Shown piece after piece: positions 21,437-31,957 of a stretch of 64,000 nucleotides of DNA. A program made the position numbers and the translations under genes. Location: the NCBI GenBank assembly GCA_964019335.1, contig OZ025663.1, positions 713,726 through 777,725 of the forward strand, in the 5' to 3' direction. Source of the DNA: Diplonema japonicum. Its lineage: Eukaryota > Euglenozoa > Diplonemea > Diplonemida > Diplonemidae. The notes beneath the pieces were generated by a model. It ran no database searches. It was not told where the DNA came from and worked only from the letters and a program-made list of their open reading frames with translations. The number at the start of each line of letters is the position of its first letter. Position 1 is the stretch's first letter.

Positions 21437-24301
21437 ATGAGGGAGGGAAAGGTGCTATATGATTTCGAAGCAAAGGAAGGAGGACAGCTTTCTGTGGCGG
21501 CAGAGGACCTGGTGAAAGTATTAAAGCCTGATGGGCAATGGACATTTGTTAAACGGTACAGTGATGAGCTGGAGGGGTGGATACCTAGTAGTTACCTGAA
21601 GATACTTGTAAGTTCGCAACCTCCCCCCCCTCCCCCACCACCCTCGCAGAGATTTGTGAAGGGGCCTTCTCGCCATCCACAGCCACGCTTTAGTGGGCCG
21701 AATGAAGATGCTATTGCACAGCAGACGAGCCCAATTAAGATGAGCATGCCGAAGCCGGAATCAGTCCAAATTACGAAAGAAGTGGAAGATATATGGAATG
21801 CGACACTTCTTGAGGCACAGTATCAAGTGGCAGCTGAAGGATTTATCGAGCTTCTCCATGAGAGAAGGTATGGATACGCTCACTGTTCTATTCCCACAGC
21901 TTATTAGACTACAAGAAGGCCCAACACACACCTGTTGTCCAGAACGATCGTCGGTATCAACGGTTGAGTGAGTTGTCAAAGAAGGCAGGGCAGGACCTCG
22001 TCCAGAAGTCATACGAACAGTTCCGTGCGGAACGGGGTTATCAGTTATCTGATGATTATGTTATTAGTGATAGTTGCCAACGTCAAGTCTCTTAGGTGGA
22101 TATGCCGATTTTGCTCCAACGACCGGACAGTGCCAAGAGACGTGCAGCTGAGTGTAGAAAAGGACTGAAAGAGTCGTTACAAGAACTTCGTGCGGAGCTT
22201 GGGGCGCTTGAAAAGCAATCTATCGTTGCACAGCAGAGAGTATCTTCAGCTACCGCCACAAGAGAGCGCGATGTCCTTCTCAGTGCCAGACCGAGCACGG
22301 CCTCTGCACCATCGGCATCGGGCTGGGTGACACCCTCCAATGTGAGTAAGAGAAACAGTCTTCCGAAGCTCAAGGAAGGTGACACCTCACCGTCTCCATC
22401 CCCAGCACCGTCACCCATGAGCGAACGGCAAGAAACACCAGACTCTCCTCAGAAGCCCCCTTTGCCGATTGAGAAGCCTGACTCCGACTTCGAGACGAAT
22501 GCCATTTTGCACACGCAGATCAGCGAGCCTCTTAATACTTGCTTCGACAATGTCAAGCAGCTCTTGCGTCAGGTTGCCGACCTCGAAACTGGCGTTCGGG
22601 TGGAGTTCAGCAATTGTTCTATAGCACTTCCCACGTTTCGTAAGGAATTCGAGTGGCTTCTTCCAACCACAAGCTTCAGCACCCCTAAGCTCGTGAGGGA
22701 AGCCGAACTGTGCCTCACAAGGGAGATGGTTTGGGACCTGCAGAGCTGCATCCCAGAAGCGCTAATGACGGAGACGATATGTGCCTCAATGTGTAAGAAC
22801 ATCCAATCGGTCAGCACAAGCCAAGGGAAGGGGGAACTGAGAAGGAACAGGTTGATACATGCTCTAAGCTCTTTTAAGGAAATGATGCACACCATCGACC
22901 TGAACGGTCACAGAAGGCACTCGAGGGGTAAGGTCACTGGCAAGGTGTTAAGCCCTCCTGAGTTAGATGTGCTTCTCTTGGAGCTCAACGACTTGCTCTC
23001 TGCGAACCCCTTGACAGCAATGAGATCTGATCTCAATAGAAGTAACATAAAGGTGAAGGCAGGTAATTCTGCAGCAGCTAAGTTAGATCGAAAGAAAACG
23101 AGGCATTTTGAGAGAGGCGAAATGAGCAAAGGAGAGACGTGCATTGTGGATCTGGTGTCGGCTCTTGAGGGCGTAGTAGAAGTGCTCTTGCACAGGATAG
23201 AAGATGTCATCAAGCTGGCACACACCGAGTTATCCTTGTTCGGGCCTTCGCTGGACGAATGGAACGAGAAGGCTCAAAGTCACGTGAAGCGCTACCTGAC
23301 CTACCACATCGAGGTCATTGAGAGGTGCTCTCGTGACTGCTCGAAGTTGAAAAAGTTCATCAAATCACAAGAAGAAAAGAAGAGCGAGGTTGAAACGAAG
23401 CTAGACAAGGAACTAGCTGGCATTGCAGTGGAATTAACGAACAACAATACAGAAATCGATGATACTATGGCAATGCTACAGTCGCAGGCCGATAAGCTTT
23501 GCGACCTTGTATTAGCACGCAAGGATCTCTGTGCACAATTCACCGACCGCACAGAGAGCACGAAGCAGCAGGTTGCTTACTTAAGTAAAACTCTGCAGAC
23601 TGCTAAGAAGCACATGACTGTATGTGTAGCGGCTTACTTTTACTTTCTATTTCAGGCGCTCCAAGACGTGAAGAGCCACAGCATTGTGTGTGCCAAGTTA
23701 GGAGAGACGGCCATGACAACTATGCAGAAGGGGTATGTTCTTGTATATTATTAGCGCATCTCCAAGATACGAAATCGGAGTGGCAGGTTACCGCCACTTC
23801 TTGAGTGTGTCAGATGCTGCTGAGAAAGAAGACAGGCAGATGGTGGCAAAGGCTGCTGGGATGCAAGCGTCTAATCTTGGAGAGCTGTTGAGCAGAAAAG
23901 AGAACCACATCCAGGAGATAACAACAGAGGTGTGGCAGAAGGTAAGCACTATTCTTTTCTAGATTGAGCGACTCAATTTTACAACGCTAGCATCATCATC
24001 GACATTGTCGCAAGGGGAGAATACTGAACTGCGCATGGTATGCCCTGCACGCACGCACCTCACACAGCGCTCGCTCGACAACGAACGTAAGGACTTGCAG
24101 GAGGAATGTCTGATATACATGAGCAAGGCAGCAGCCTTGCAAAGCAAATCAGATCAGAGTGATGTTGTTTTGAAAGAGAAGTTCAGCTGCCATGTAAGCC
24201 CTTGGGAGGCATTCTCGAAGAAGCGGTTTGAGATGCAGCAGGAACTAATCAACGTGCAAAAGAGTCACCTATCGAAGGTTGAGTTCTTGTCACAGGCCTG
24301 A
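21437..24301 (+). CDS. SH3-domain coiled-coil protein (891 aa)
   Basis: Exons: 21437-21867, 21900-22059, 22096-23619, 23656-23732, 23767-23941, 23963-24037, 24068-24301 (TGA). Introns are 32, 36, 36, 34, 21 and 30 nt. SL acceptor AG 21434. Residues 1-55 are an SH3 domain (VLYDFEA start, EGWIPSSYLKIL end). A Pro8 run follows at about residue 60. Residues about 105-200 are helical (WNATLLEAQYQVAAEGFIELLHER, then LVQKSYEQFRAER). A Ser/Pro-rich disordered stretch spans about residues 255-330. The rest is long helical or coiled coil. Such a layout suits an adaptor that links Pro-rich ligands to membranes or cytoskeleton, and the C-terminal half could be BAR-like, but I cannot show that. The intron at 23733-23766 is taken to end at CCAAG because later CAG acceptors break the frame. 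The 21-nt intron is needed to remove an in-frame stop. Confidence 0.82.
23942..23962 (+). other. 21-nt spliceosomal intron
   Basis: GTAAGC...TTTTCTAG in the SH3/coiled-coil gene. Without splicing, TAG at 23960-23962 stops the frame. With splicing, ...EVWQK joins IERLNFTTLASSS and the frame runs on through two more exons. It is the shortest of the 55 introns found here and close to the shortest known class (18-21 nt in chlorarachniophyte nucleomorphs). Confidence 0.75.
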
Positions 24302-24394
24302 GGCATTTACATGCTGGCGCCACACGGAAGCCCACAATTTCTTTTTTCTCTCGTTGATATACTACAGTACACTTGCAACACAACACAGGTGCCA

Positions 24395-26584
24395 ATGTCC
24401 CGCGAGGAGAAAGACAGGAGGCGGCGTGGGAATGATGACCGTAGGCATCACGATGATAGAGGCTTTAACCGATACAGGGGCAGACACAGAGATGGTGATC
24501 GAGAATTGGAACGGGAAAAAGAAAGAGAAAAGGAAAAGGAAAGGGACACCGAACGGGATCGGGAAGACCGCGATAGGAGGCGAAGGAGAAGACGCAGCCA
24601 CAGCAACTCAGAAGAGAGAAAACGGGGGGATAGAAAGCAGTTCGATAAGCCTAGTTCGGTACTGAATGATGACAAGAAGGGGGGCTTCAAGCCTGCTCCA
24701 TGGATGAGCTCGTCGGGGCCGCGTCCAGGTGAGAACGTAGAGGCAGCACCGATCAACGAACAAGTTCGTCCTGAGATTTTATTATGCAAAATGAAATGGG
24801 ACGACCCGGTGGCAATGGACAAGCGTGTGGGCGGTCTTGTGCCGCTTACTACAGATAGGTCGCTCAATCAGAGATTCGCAGAGAGGCACGAAGAAGTGAA
24901 AGAAGAAGCCTCAGTGAAGCAGCAGCTAACACATCTCTCGCAACTCCAGCAGCTGGGAGTGCCTGTGGGCCTCCTCTTCCCAACTCTTCCCTCGCTGTGT
25001 CAAGAGCATAGTGTCACTCTCAATGAGTACATTGAAGAAGAAGAAGACAACTACACACCACCCGAGAAAGAAGGGGGCAACAAGGGTGGCAAGGGCCGCC
25101 GCAGCAAGGAGGACAGGGAACTTGAGGCTAAGCTCGAAAACCACTGGCCAGAGCTTCCAACGTGGATGTGGAATAAGCAATGCTCACAGACATACGTTGG
25201 GAACCAACCCTGCCAGGTGCTTCTCCTCTCCTTTGTGCCGGCAGACCAAAACATTGATGAAAGTCTACGGGCACATTTCTGCAAATACGGAACAGTTGAA
25301 CAGGTATGCCTATGGCGTAACGTCGGCCATCACGACAACAGGTCATTTCACGCGTCAACTACCGTGAAGCCCCGCGATTCGTGAAGAACGGTCTCGCACT
25401 TATCGAAATGGGTTCCGTCACTCACGCCATCTCTGTATGCCCATTTGTGTGCACATAGCTATAACCACAGGCCTACTCTAGCCCTGACCCTGTTTGCGGA
25501 AACAGATTTATTAAGATCTTTTACGCGCCGGATGATGTAAGAAAGAAGGTGGAGAAGATACGGATAGACAAGATGATGCAGGTATACCTCACAACCACTA
25601 TGACACTTTCGTAGGACCGAAGGGAGCGACAAGAACGGATGAAAGAGCGAGAGGTCAAGGTGCAAGAGGCACAGCAGCGATTGGTCGCTGCGAAAAAGAA
25701 GGTATGATCCTATGCTGAGGTGACTCGTACAGATGACGCAACTGGAGGAGCAAAACAAGCAGCTGCGTGGGAGGATGGAAAGTGTCGAGGGAGATGAGAG
25801 AAAAATGGTATGAAGAAGTCAGTACTTGTGGAGCACCACTGCAGATCGAGCACGGACTGAAGGAGGTGGCTGCAGCGCTGAAAGGAGCAATGGGGGAGGT
25901 ACTAGAGGCCATGGAGATGGTGAAGTCGCTGTCTGATGCTGAAAAGGCAAAGCCTGCATGGCAGCAGAGGTGGCAGCCAAACCACCTGTCGAACTTCTCT
26001 ATCGATACGAGGACATGGTATGCCTGTTGCCATTTTGTAACCTCCTTTGCAGTGTGTTCAGGCTGCCTAACTTGCCAGCGATGTGGTTGAAATCTCCGGC
26101 AAAGTTGCGTCGCGCGATGGAGAGGTATGGGGAAGTGCTGGGGTGCAGCATTGGCGGAACACAAGGTATGCAAACCAATACGGCCTTTTACCTTACCACC
26201 AGGGTATGTGAGATTCAAGAGGCGGTACGAAGCAGAGCGGGCTGTAAGGGCGCTAGAAGAATCGAAACACAAGCCTGTGTGGCTTGAGAAAGAGACATGG
26301 GAAGAGGAGTGGCCACAGGTATCTATCTATCTTGTCATTCATCCATTCCAAAAGGACAACGAGATCGTAGAAGAGGACGAGCCCGTTAAGCCTGAAGTAG
26401 TCCCTGTGGTGGCATCTATCAACCCTGACGACGACGAAGCGCTAGTCGAAGCAGAGCTCGGGTATGCTGTTTGTGGTGGTCCTATCAACACAGACTGCGC
26501 AACGAGGAAATGATCCCAATCGCCAAAGGTGACGAAGAAGGGGGGGAAGTGGTCGATGAAACAAGTGCAACAATGCAGGAGTGA
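24395..26584 (+). CDS. RBM26/RBM27-like RNA-binding protein with two RRMs
   Basis: Exons: 24395-25303, 25342-25434, 25471-25581, 25615-25701, 25733-25807, 25845-26017, 26053-26165, 26203-26318, 26355-26461, 26494-26584 (TGA); 624 aa. Nine introns of 31-38 nt. SL acceptor AG 24388. Residues 1-95 are Arg/Asp/Glu-rich (RD/RE repeats with SHSNS), typical of splicing or nuclear RNA factors. RRM1 spans residues about 270-355 (CQVLLLSFVP, FCKYGTVEQV, NGLALIEMGSVTHAISAY, NRFIKIFYA). Next comes a charged coiled coil (RKKVEKIRIDKMMQDRRERQ). RRM2 spans residues about 475-550 (CVFRLPNLP, MERYGEVLGCSI, YVRFKRRYEAERAVRAL), then an acidic tail. The order RRM, coiled coil, RRM and the NRFIKIFY signature resemble RBM26/27, nuclear factors tied to polyA-RNA decay. 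The C3H finger and PWI domain of those proteins were not seen. Confidence 0.85.
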
Positions 26585-27115
26585 AGTGTACTCATTGTGG
26601 GGAACGAGGTCAGAGGTGGTTTATTTCATATTTGTCATTTTTTTTTTGAATCGTTTCCCATGTAAGACAGAATCTATTATTAGCCGTCGTTGTCGTTTTT
26701 TTTTTAAAAAGAACACGGACTTAGCAATACCCACACCTTCCCCGAGCTCGCACGAGAAGAGAGCTAGAAAGCCCAGCCGGTCTTTTAACTTTCATAATTT
26801 GGTTAAGTCCCCTCCCTCCCTTCCCCTGAGTCAAGAACAACGCAGCTTCAACCATGGTTTTAATTAAAAGGAAGATAATTGTAGTTTACTAGCAAAAGCA
26901 AAATACAAGAAAAAGGTGAACAAAGTGCGACTGTTTTTTTGTTTCCCTTTGTCATACATGTCTAGAGATAGTGGTTAAGCCATCTAGGGGAAGCAGGAGA
27001 AGTACAGGTGGGTATTTTCCTGGGGGCTTTGACCCGGGTTTTTTTCATGTATGATTTTATATTTTTTTTCACAATGCAAACTTCGTGATTTTCTTGTAAA
27101 GATGTTGAGCGAAAG
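26585..27115. other. Intergenic spacer, no gene seen
   Basis: About 530 bases with several T8-T9 runs and mixed sequence. No convincing frame. The acceptor for the next gene is less clear than elsewhere (AG at 27101 or directly before the ATG at 27115). Confidence 0.5.
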
Positions 27116-28750
27116 ATGAATGGCAGAGAATGGTTTACAAGTTGGGTATTGTTGCTCCTGCTACTCCCTGTGTGTACGGGGGATTTTCTTGGTTCGCTGG
27201 GCACGCGCAATGCTGATGGCGTGATAGGACTCGCAGTGAAGAAAGCCGCGTTGTATGCAACAAAGGAGGGAGGTAGCTTCAGCGTGTTCAGCATGACGAA
27301 TAAGAACCGGTTGATAAAGGTAGCGTCCGAGCCCCCCGAGCCAGGGGTGCGGAAAGCCCTCCCGCTCCTCATTGACAAGGGGTTTGGCTACATTGCAGAC
27401 AGAAAAGAGCTCCTGTTGTATGATCTGACGGACCCTCGCGACTCTATCCTGATCGGCAGGATGCCATTGGAAGCCCCACCAACTACAGTGACAGTACACA
27501 GGTTCCTCATCTTTATATTCTGCGGCAGCAATGTAACCGTTGCTAATGTCGCGAATCCCGAGGCCCCTCAGCACCTGTACACAGCCACCCTCCAGGACAG
27601 TGTCCTGCACTCCCACGCTGCCGACGGAAACATCTATGCCACTACTTCAAACAGCAAGTTACTTGTTTTCAGTGCCACTTCTTGGAAGGACCTCCCCCTG
27701 CTGTCAACGCATACCCTCAAAGATACGGCGTCCTCCATCAAAGGTGACCAAGGCGTCTTCTTCGTCGCCGTGCAGAGTGAAGTGATTGTGTTTAGCGCCG
27801 TGAGCATGTCGCAGCTGAGCCGGGCAGACGCTACCGACACGGTGGTCGATATGTACATCTGCCTCCCGCACGTTTACCTAGCCACTAGCAGGGGCTTAGG
27901 TGTTATTGACGCCAGCAATCCGAAAGAGATCACATTCATTGCCTCGGTGGACACCCCTTCTGCTGTGTCTGTTGTAGTTCATAACAGCATAGCCTATGTG
28001 GCTGATGGATCAACTATTTACATTTTCGATGTCTTCCAACGTACGGCGGTGCCCACGCCTGCCCCCACTCCTCTTCCCACCCCTGTCCCTACACTTTTAC
28101 CCACTCCAATCCCAACACCACTTCCCACCCCTGTACCTACCCCTGTACCCACTCCTCTTCCAACAATGAAGGAGCAAGTAATTTGCGGGCTGCAAGCAGA
28201 TTCACATGTGGACTTCAAGATTACGGCGATGGCCCCTGAGACAGCGGGGTGGCTGTATTTAAGTGAATCGAAGTACATCAACGTCCCCACATGGCTCCAG
28301 GGTAGCGAGGCGTACTTTCCGACGAAGCTCATTGTGGCAGGGACTCGACTCTCCTTGTCCTGCTGTGAAGAGACGTGCGTTGCGAGTGTCGTGCTCGAGT
28401 CGGGTACGTGTGCTGGGTCGGGCGGAGGGCTTAGTCCCGCCCTTGTGGGCTGGAACAGAATTCCCTGTGGACCGCAAATACAGGTCAACATCTATGGCAG
28501 AGCATACGACACTGTGGTGTATACAAGAACACTCAGACAGGGCGGAACCACACATCTTGCTTTGACAGATGATGCTCAGTTCGTGAGTTTCAGCATGATG
28601 GATGGCGCGTTGTGCAGTGGCCTGGATGAGTTAGCTTGTGCAGGTGTGGCTGCTTGCGCATGGAAGGATTTGGCCTGCACCTTGCAGGAGGCGTCGTGCC
28701 AATCACACACGTCTCGTCTTGAGGAGCGGTGCGCATCAACCGAGGTTTAG
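27116..28750 (+). CDS. Secreted beta-propeller (LVIVD-like) protein with Thr/Pro stalk and Cys-rich domain, paralogue A
   Basis: 544 aa, one exon. Signal peptide at residues 1-22 ([14 protein letters not shown]). Residues about 25-300 are short beta repeats of the LVIVD type ([58 protein letters not shown]), expected to fold as a propeller. Residues about 310-350 are a stalk of repeats of the form [12 protein letters not shown]. The rest is a Cys-rich domain with [39 protein letters not shown] and a terminal [11 protein letters not shown]...CAW...C pattern. No C-terminal membrane span, so release or non-covalent surface attachment is likely. Paralogues follow at 28810 and 31958; this one is the most diverged. 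The Cys-rich domain is not a family I know. Confidence 0.8.
   Translation: MNGREWFTSWVLLLLLLPVCTGDFLGSLGTRNADGVIGLAVKKAALYATKEGGSFSVFSMTNKNRLIKVASEPPEPGVRKALPLLIDKGFGYIADRKELLLYDLTDPRDSILIGRMPLEAPPTTVTVHRFLIFIFCGSNVTVANVANPEAPQHLYTATLQDSVLHSHAADGNIYATTSNSKLLVFSATSWKDLPLLSTHTLKDTASSIKGDQGVFFVAVQSEVIVFSAVSMSQLSRADATDTVVDMYICLPHVYLATSRGLGVIDASNPKEITFIASVDTPSAVSVVVHNSIAYVADGSTIYIFDVFQRTAVPTPAPTPLPTPVPTLLPTPIPTPLPTPVPTPVPTPLPTMKEQVICGLQADSHVDFKITAMAPETAGWLYLSESKYINVPTWLQGSEAYFPTKLIVAGTRLSLSCCEETCVASVVLESGTCAGSGGGLSPALVGWNRIPCGPQIQVNIYGRAYDTVVYTRTLRQGGTTHLALTDDAQFVSFSMMDGALCSGLDELACAGVAACAWKDLACTLQEASCQSHTSRLEERCASTEV
28045..28170 (+). repeat. Tandem Thr-Pro stalk repeat
   Basis: Within paralogue A, units of about 12-18 bases built on CCCACTCCTCTTCC/CCTGTACCTACC encode [11 protein letters not shown] repeats. 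Such arrays commonly form rigid, often O-glycosylated spacers. Confidence 0.75.
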
Positions 28751-28809
28751 ATTACTAACTATGACATTGAAACTTCTCTTATTCATTTTTTAAACCAACC
28801 ACAGGAGCA

Positions 28810-30480
28810 ATGTTGCAATATGTCTTTGGCATCTTGGCTCTAGTAGTATGCTGTAGCTGCTCGTATCTGGACCCCATCAACAGTGTTCCTTATCAAGGCA
28901 TCGTGCATGTGAAAGAGGCGAAGGGTGTCATGTTCATCTGTAGAAAGTCTAGTATTGCAATGCTTGGGTTAGGGAACTTGAGGATGCCAGTGCCTGTAAT
29001 AGTAGGCGCTCTTGATGCAGAGGAGTGCTCTATGCTAGCAGCTAGCAAGGACTATTTGTATGTCGCCGACAAGAGCGAGATGACAGTCTATGACACTCTC
29101 AACATAAACGAGCCCCTGAAGGTTGGTGGTATGCCTATCAAGAAAGGTACTGTGGACCGCGTACTCATTTCGGGTACCTTTGCCTACATATTCACGTCTG
29201 CTGGTAAGGAGCATGCGGTTGTTGTCGCGAATATCGCTAACCCCGAAGACCCTGTCAAGGTAGGTTCCTTCCCGCTCAAGGGCAAGATCATAAATGCCTG
29301 CACTGACGGCCGCACTGTGTTCGCCGTCTCTGATACGAGCTTCATCATCGCGCTCGATGCCACGAAAGCTTACGACTTCGTCATCAGGTCTATCGTTCCC
29401 CTACCTGCAGTGCCCACCTGCATCACGATCTTCAGAGAATTTATTTATGTGGGCATCGGCAGCGAGATCAGGTTCTACAACGTCGATAACGTAAAGCAGT
29501 TGGAAGAGGCTGCGAAGATTGACGTGGGCTCGCCTGTTTCCGACTTGGTGTTTACAAGGGGGAATGTGTATGCTGCGACGGCAGCGGGACTGACCGTGAT
29601 CGACGTGAAGGACCCCCGCCGTCCATACGAATCGGGTTTCAGGCACATCGCATCACCTGCGAAGAGCATTGAAGTGTTTGTTGACGTGGCGTACATCGTC
29701 ACGAAAGACGAGAAGCTTGTGATGATCGATGTGATACCGCCCCTCGATATCCCCACCCCTGTGCCAACGGAGGTCAAGTTCAAGCTGCGCTATAATAAAG
29801 ATGATCCAGCAGAGCGTGCCAAGGCGACTGTTATAGATACGTTCCCTAAGATTGACCTTGACGCTGTGGAGATTGACGAGAAGATTCAGGCTTGGCGTGA
29901 CATTGAGGAGAGTATGTTCATGGATATCCCCGAGTGGCTGGTAGGCGGGACTGCCTACGTGACCACGCAGGTCATCAGGCAGGGGTTGCACATACGCTTC
30001 TCGTGTGCTGACGAGGTTTGCAATGCCTTCGTTTTCCTGGAGCACTGCCTTCCGTGCTCCACAGCAAGCAACGGGGGGCTGCCTAGCATTTTAATTACTG
30101 ACGGGTGGGTGCCCTCTTCTTGCGGGCCGAGGTTTAGATTGGCACCAAAAAGAGCACCGCACTCGACCGTGATTTTTAGAAAACAATTCAAGAAGGGTCA
30201 GATTAGTGTTCTCCCCCCCCTTACAAAGGATGCAAGGTTTGCGTCATTTGCCATTAAGGTAGGGAGGAGGATCTGCAACGAGATTTCTGAGAAGGAGCAG
30301 TGCACGTCGAAGTACCTGCTTTGTGACTGGGACGAAGCGGCTGGTGGGTGTGTCCCGAAGATTAAACGATGCCCGCGAAGGAACACAGTCCCTCAACTCT
30401 TCCTTCAGACAGAAGCATTGAACTGCACAAAGTGTGCTGAGATGGAGCTGAGTGTTGAAGCATTGAGGGATGTAATTTAA
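28810..30480 (+). CDS. Secreted beta-propeller (LVIVD-like) protein with Cys-rich domain, paralogue B
   Basis: 556 aa, one exon; SL acceptor AG at 28804, five bases before the ATG. Signal peptide at residues 1-19 (MLQYVFGILALVVCCSCSYL). Propeller repeats: YLYVADKSEMTVYDT, HAVVVANIANPEDPVKVG, EFIYVGIGSEIRFYNV, NVYAATAAGLTVIDVKDP, VAYIVTKDEKLVMIDV. A short linker (IPTPVPTEV) replaces the long stalk of paralogue A. The C-terminal domain has IPEWLVGGTAYV, CADEVCNAFVFLEHCLPC, NGGLPSILITDGWVPSSCGP, RAPHSTVIFRKQ, KDARFASFAI and CxxxxEKEQC...LLCDWDEAAGGC. An extra tail holds one more CTKC. It is very similar to paralogue C over the whole length, including the run VKDPRRPYESGFR. Probably a cell-surface or secreted adhesion or recognition protein; ligand unknown. 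Confidence 0.82.
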   Translation: MLQYVFGILALVVCCSCSYLDPINSVPYQGIVHVKEAKGVMFICRKSSIAMLGLGNLRMPVPVIVGALDAEECSMLAASKDYLYVADKSEMTVYDTLNINEPLKVGGMPIKKGTVDRVLISGTFAYIFTSAGKEHAVVVANIANPEDPVKVGSFPLKGKIINACTDGRTVFAVSDTSFIIALDATKAYDFVIRSIVPLPAVPTCITIFREFIYVGIGSEIRFYNVDNVKQLEEAAKIDVGSPVSDLVFTRGNVYAATAAGLTVIDVKDPRRPYESGFRHIASPAKSIEVFVDVAYIVTKDEKLVMIDVIPPLDIPTPVPTEVKFKLRYNKDDPAERAKATVIDTFPKIDLDAVEIDEKIQAWRDIEESMFMDIPEWLVGGTAYVTTQVIRQGLHIRFSCADEVCNAFVFLEHCLPCSTASNGGLPSILITDGWVPSSCGPRFRLAPKRAPHSTVIFRKQFKKGQISVLPPLTKDARFASFAIKVGRRICNEISEKEQCTSKYLLCDWDEAAGGCVPKIKRCPRRNTVPQLFLQTEALNCTKCAEMELSVEALRDVI

Positions 30481-30651
30481 GATCTGTAGTTCCTCTTAAT
30501 TTTGTCCTGGAAGAAAAGTGTCCCGGAAAAGAAATGTCCGGAAGAACTGTGTACCCTTTTTCTCGGGATGCCATTAAGATATTTACAGTACTTGCATTCT
30601 TTTTATTTTCATGCGTTTCATCTCATCACATGCAGCTTTACCACCAAAGAA

Positions 30652-31566
30652 ATGTTGAAGTATTTGCTCGCAGGCATCCAATGGATGATGAAGAAGATCC
30701 TGAAGATTCCCGTTTTGGGTTACTACTTCGATCTAATCTTCTTAGCGTGCAACTCCATTCTGCCAACAGGTGCCGGAGTGTTTGTTGCAAAAGGTATTGA
30801 GAAGTGTAACAGGCCGAAGAAGATGCTCATCCTGTATGAGTTCGAGGCTTGTCCATTCTGTAGGAAGGTGAGAGAGACCCTGACAGCGCTGGACTTGGAC
30901 GTGCTTGTGTACCCTTGTCCTAGGGAGACACTGGCTAGCTACGGGTACGTGAAGGACTCGAGGTACAGGACCGAGGTGCTGAAGTTGGGAGGGAAGGCGC
31001 AGTTCCCTCTGCTCATTGACGAGAACGAGATGGTGGACGGCAAGCCCATGCAGATGTATGACTCAGGGAAGATCGTGGAGTACCTGTGGGAGAAGTACGG
31101 CAATGAAGCTACGAAGCCCCTCAGCTACCGGATGGGAAGCAACTCAAAGCTGGGTTTCATTATAACATTGGTGTTGGTTGTATACAGGGCGCTCCCCGAG
31201 CACGGGATGCTGAGGATGCCTTCCAAGATGCCGGAGAAGCCCCTTGAGCTGTATTCCTTCGAGTCCTCGCCTTTTGCCAAGAAGGTCCGTGAGGTCCTGT
31301 GCTGTTTGGAACTCCCGCACGTCGTGCGCCACATCGGAAAGGGTTCTAGCAAGAGAGAAGCGTTCAAGGAGCAGTACGGGAAGTACATCAGCAGCACGCG
31401 TAACTCAGTGGGCATGATCATTGTCCCCATGCTGGTTGACCCCAACACTGGCGTCACGATGATTGAGTCAGAGGACATCAAGCAGTACCTTTTGAAAACG
31501 TATAAAGCAGGTGAGTGTGCTTCCTCATCAATCCTCGAGTACACACAAAAAGGGAAGTCTGACTAG
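30652..31566 (+). CDS. Tandem GST-N/thioredoxin-fold protein, membrane-associated
   Basis: 304 aa, one exon. The frame extends upstream, but the TGCAG acceptor at 30631-30635 puts the first ATG at 30652. An N-terminal hydrophobic stretch (VLGYYFDLIFLACNSIL) may anchor it. Residues about 55-155 are a GST-N/glutaredoxin-like fold with redox motif ACPFCRKVRETL and the usual FPLLIDENE...MYDSGKIVEYLWEKYG end. Residues about 195-290 repeat the fold (LELYSFESSPFAKKVREVL, VPMLVDPNTGVTMIESEDIKQYL), but both cysteines are replaced (SPFA), so this copy is probably non-catalytic. A hydrophobic span (LGFIITLVLVVYRAL) lies between. Paired GST-N domains occur in algal and plant plastid or cyanobacterial proteins of unknown role. 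The last residues after TYKAG might be an unspliced intron (GTGAGT at 31511). It sits between two propeller paralogues, with no evident functional link. Confidence 0.8.
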   Translation: MLKYLLAGIQWMMKKILKIPVLGYYFDLIFLACNSILPTGAGVFVAKGIEKCNRPKKMLILYEFEACPFCRKVRETLTALDLDVLVYPCPRETLASYGYVKDSRYRTEVLKLGGKAQFPLLIDENEMVDGKPMQMYDSGKIVEYLWEKYGNEATKPLSYRMGSNSKLGFIITLVLVVYRALPEHGMLRMPSKMPEKPLELYSFESSPFAKKVREVLCCLELPHVVRHIGKGSSKREAFKEQYGKYISSTRNSVGMIIVPMLVDPNTGVTMIESEDIKQYLLKTYKAGECASSSILEYTQKGKSD

Positions 31567-31957
31567 ACCCGATCTTGAAGCGTTACTGGACACCGGAGCC
31601 CTCCATCCTCTGGACAGTGGGAAGGGCATCGAAGTCTCCAGTTGTCTGCTTCGTTTTTTTTTGCATGTATTGTTTATCTCGCATCGTGTTGATTGTCGCA
31701 AAAGCGTGTGAAAACAAAATTGCCTCGTAATTATTTTTTTGTGGACTCGTCACTCTCTGCGAGTCGCGACATTTTCCCCCTGTTGAGTTAATTTATTTTG
31801 AAGAAACAAGAGAGCAGGAGGGCACAATCTCTTAGCTCATCATTTTTGTTTACCGATGCACACAAACAGACCTTGTGTGCAGTTTCTTTTTTAACCCTTT
31901 CAAGACGCTTTTTTGTTATCCCGAATTTATTACATTAATTCCATCACAGGCCAGTAA
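31567..31957. other. Intergenic spacer
   Basis: About 390 bases with T8-T9 runs. No gene seen. It ends in ATTCCATCACAG (acceptor AG 31949) before ATG 31958. Confidence 0.55.

Noticed and set aside
23733-23754. 22-nt intron ending at TTATTAG 23754
   Set aside because: Frame-compatible, but the 34-nt version ending at 23766 fits the local size distribution. The two cannot be separated without RNA data.
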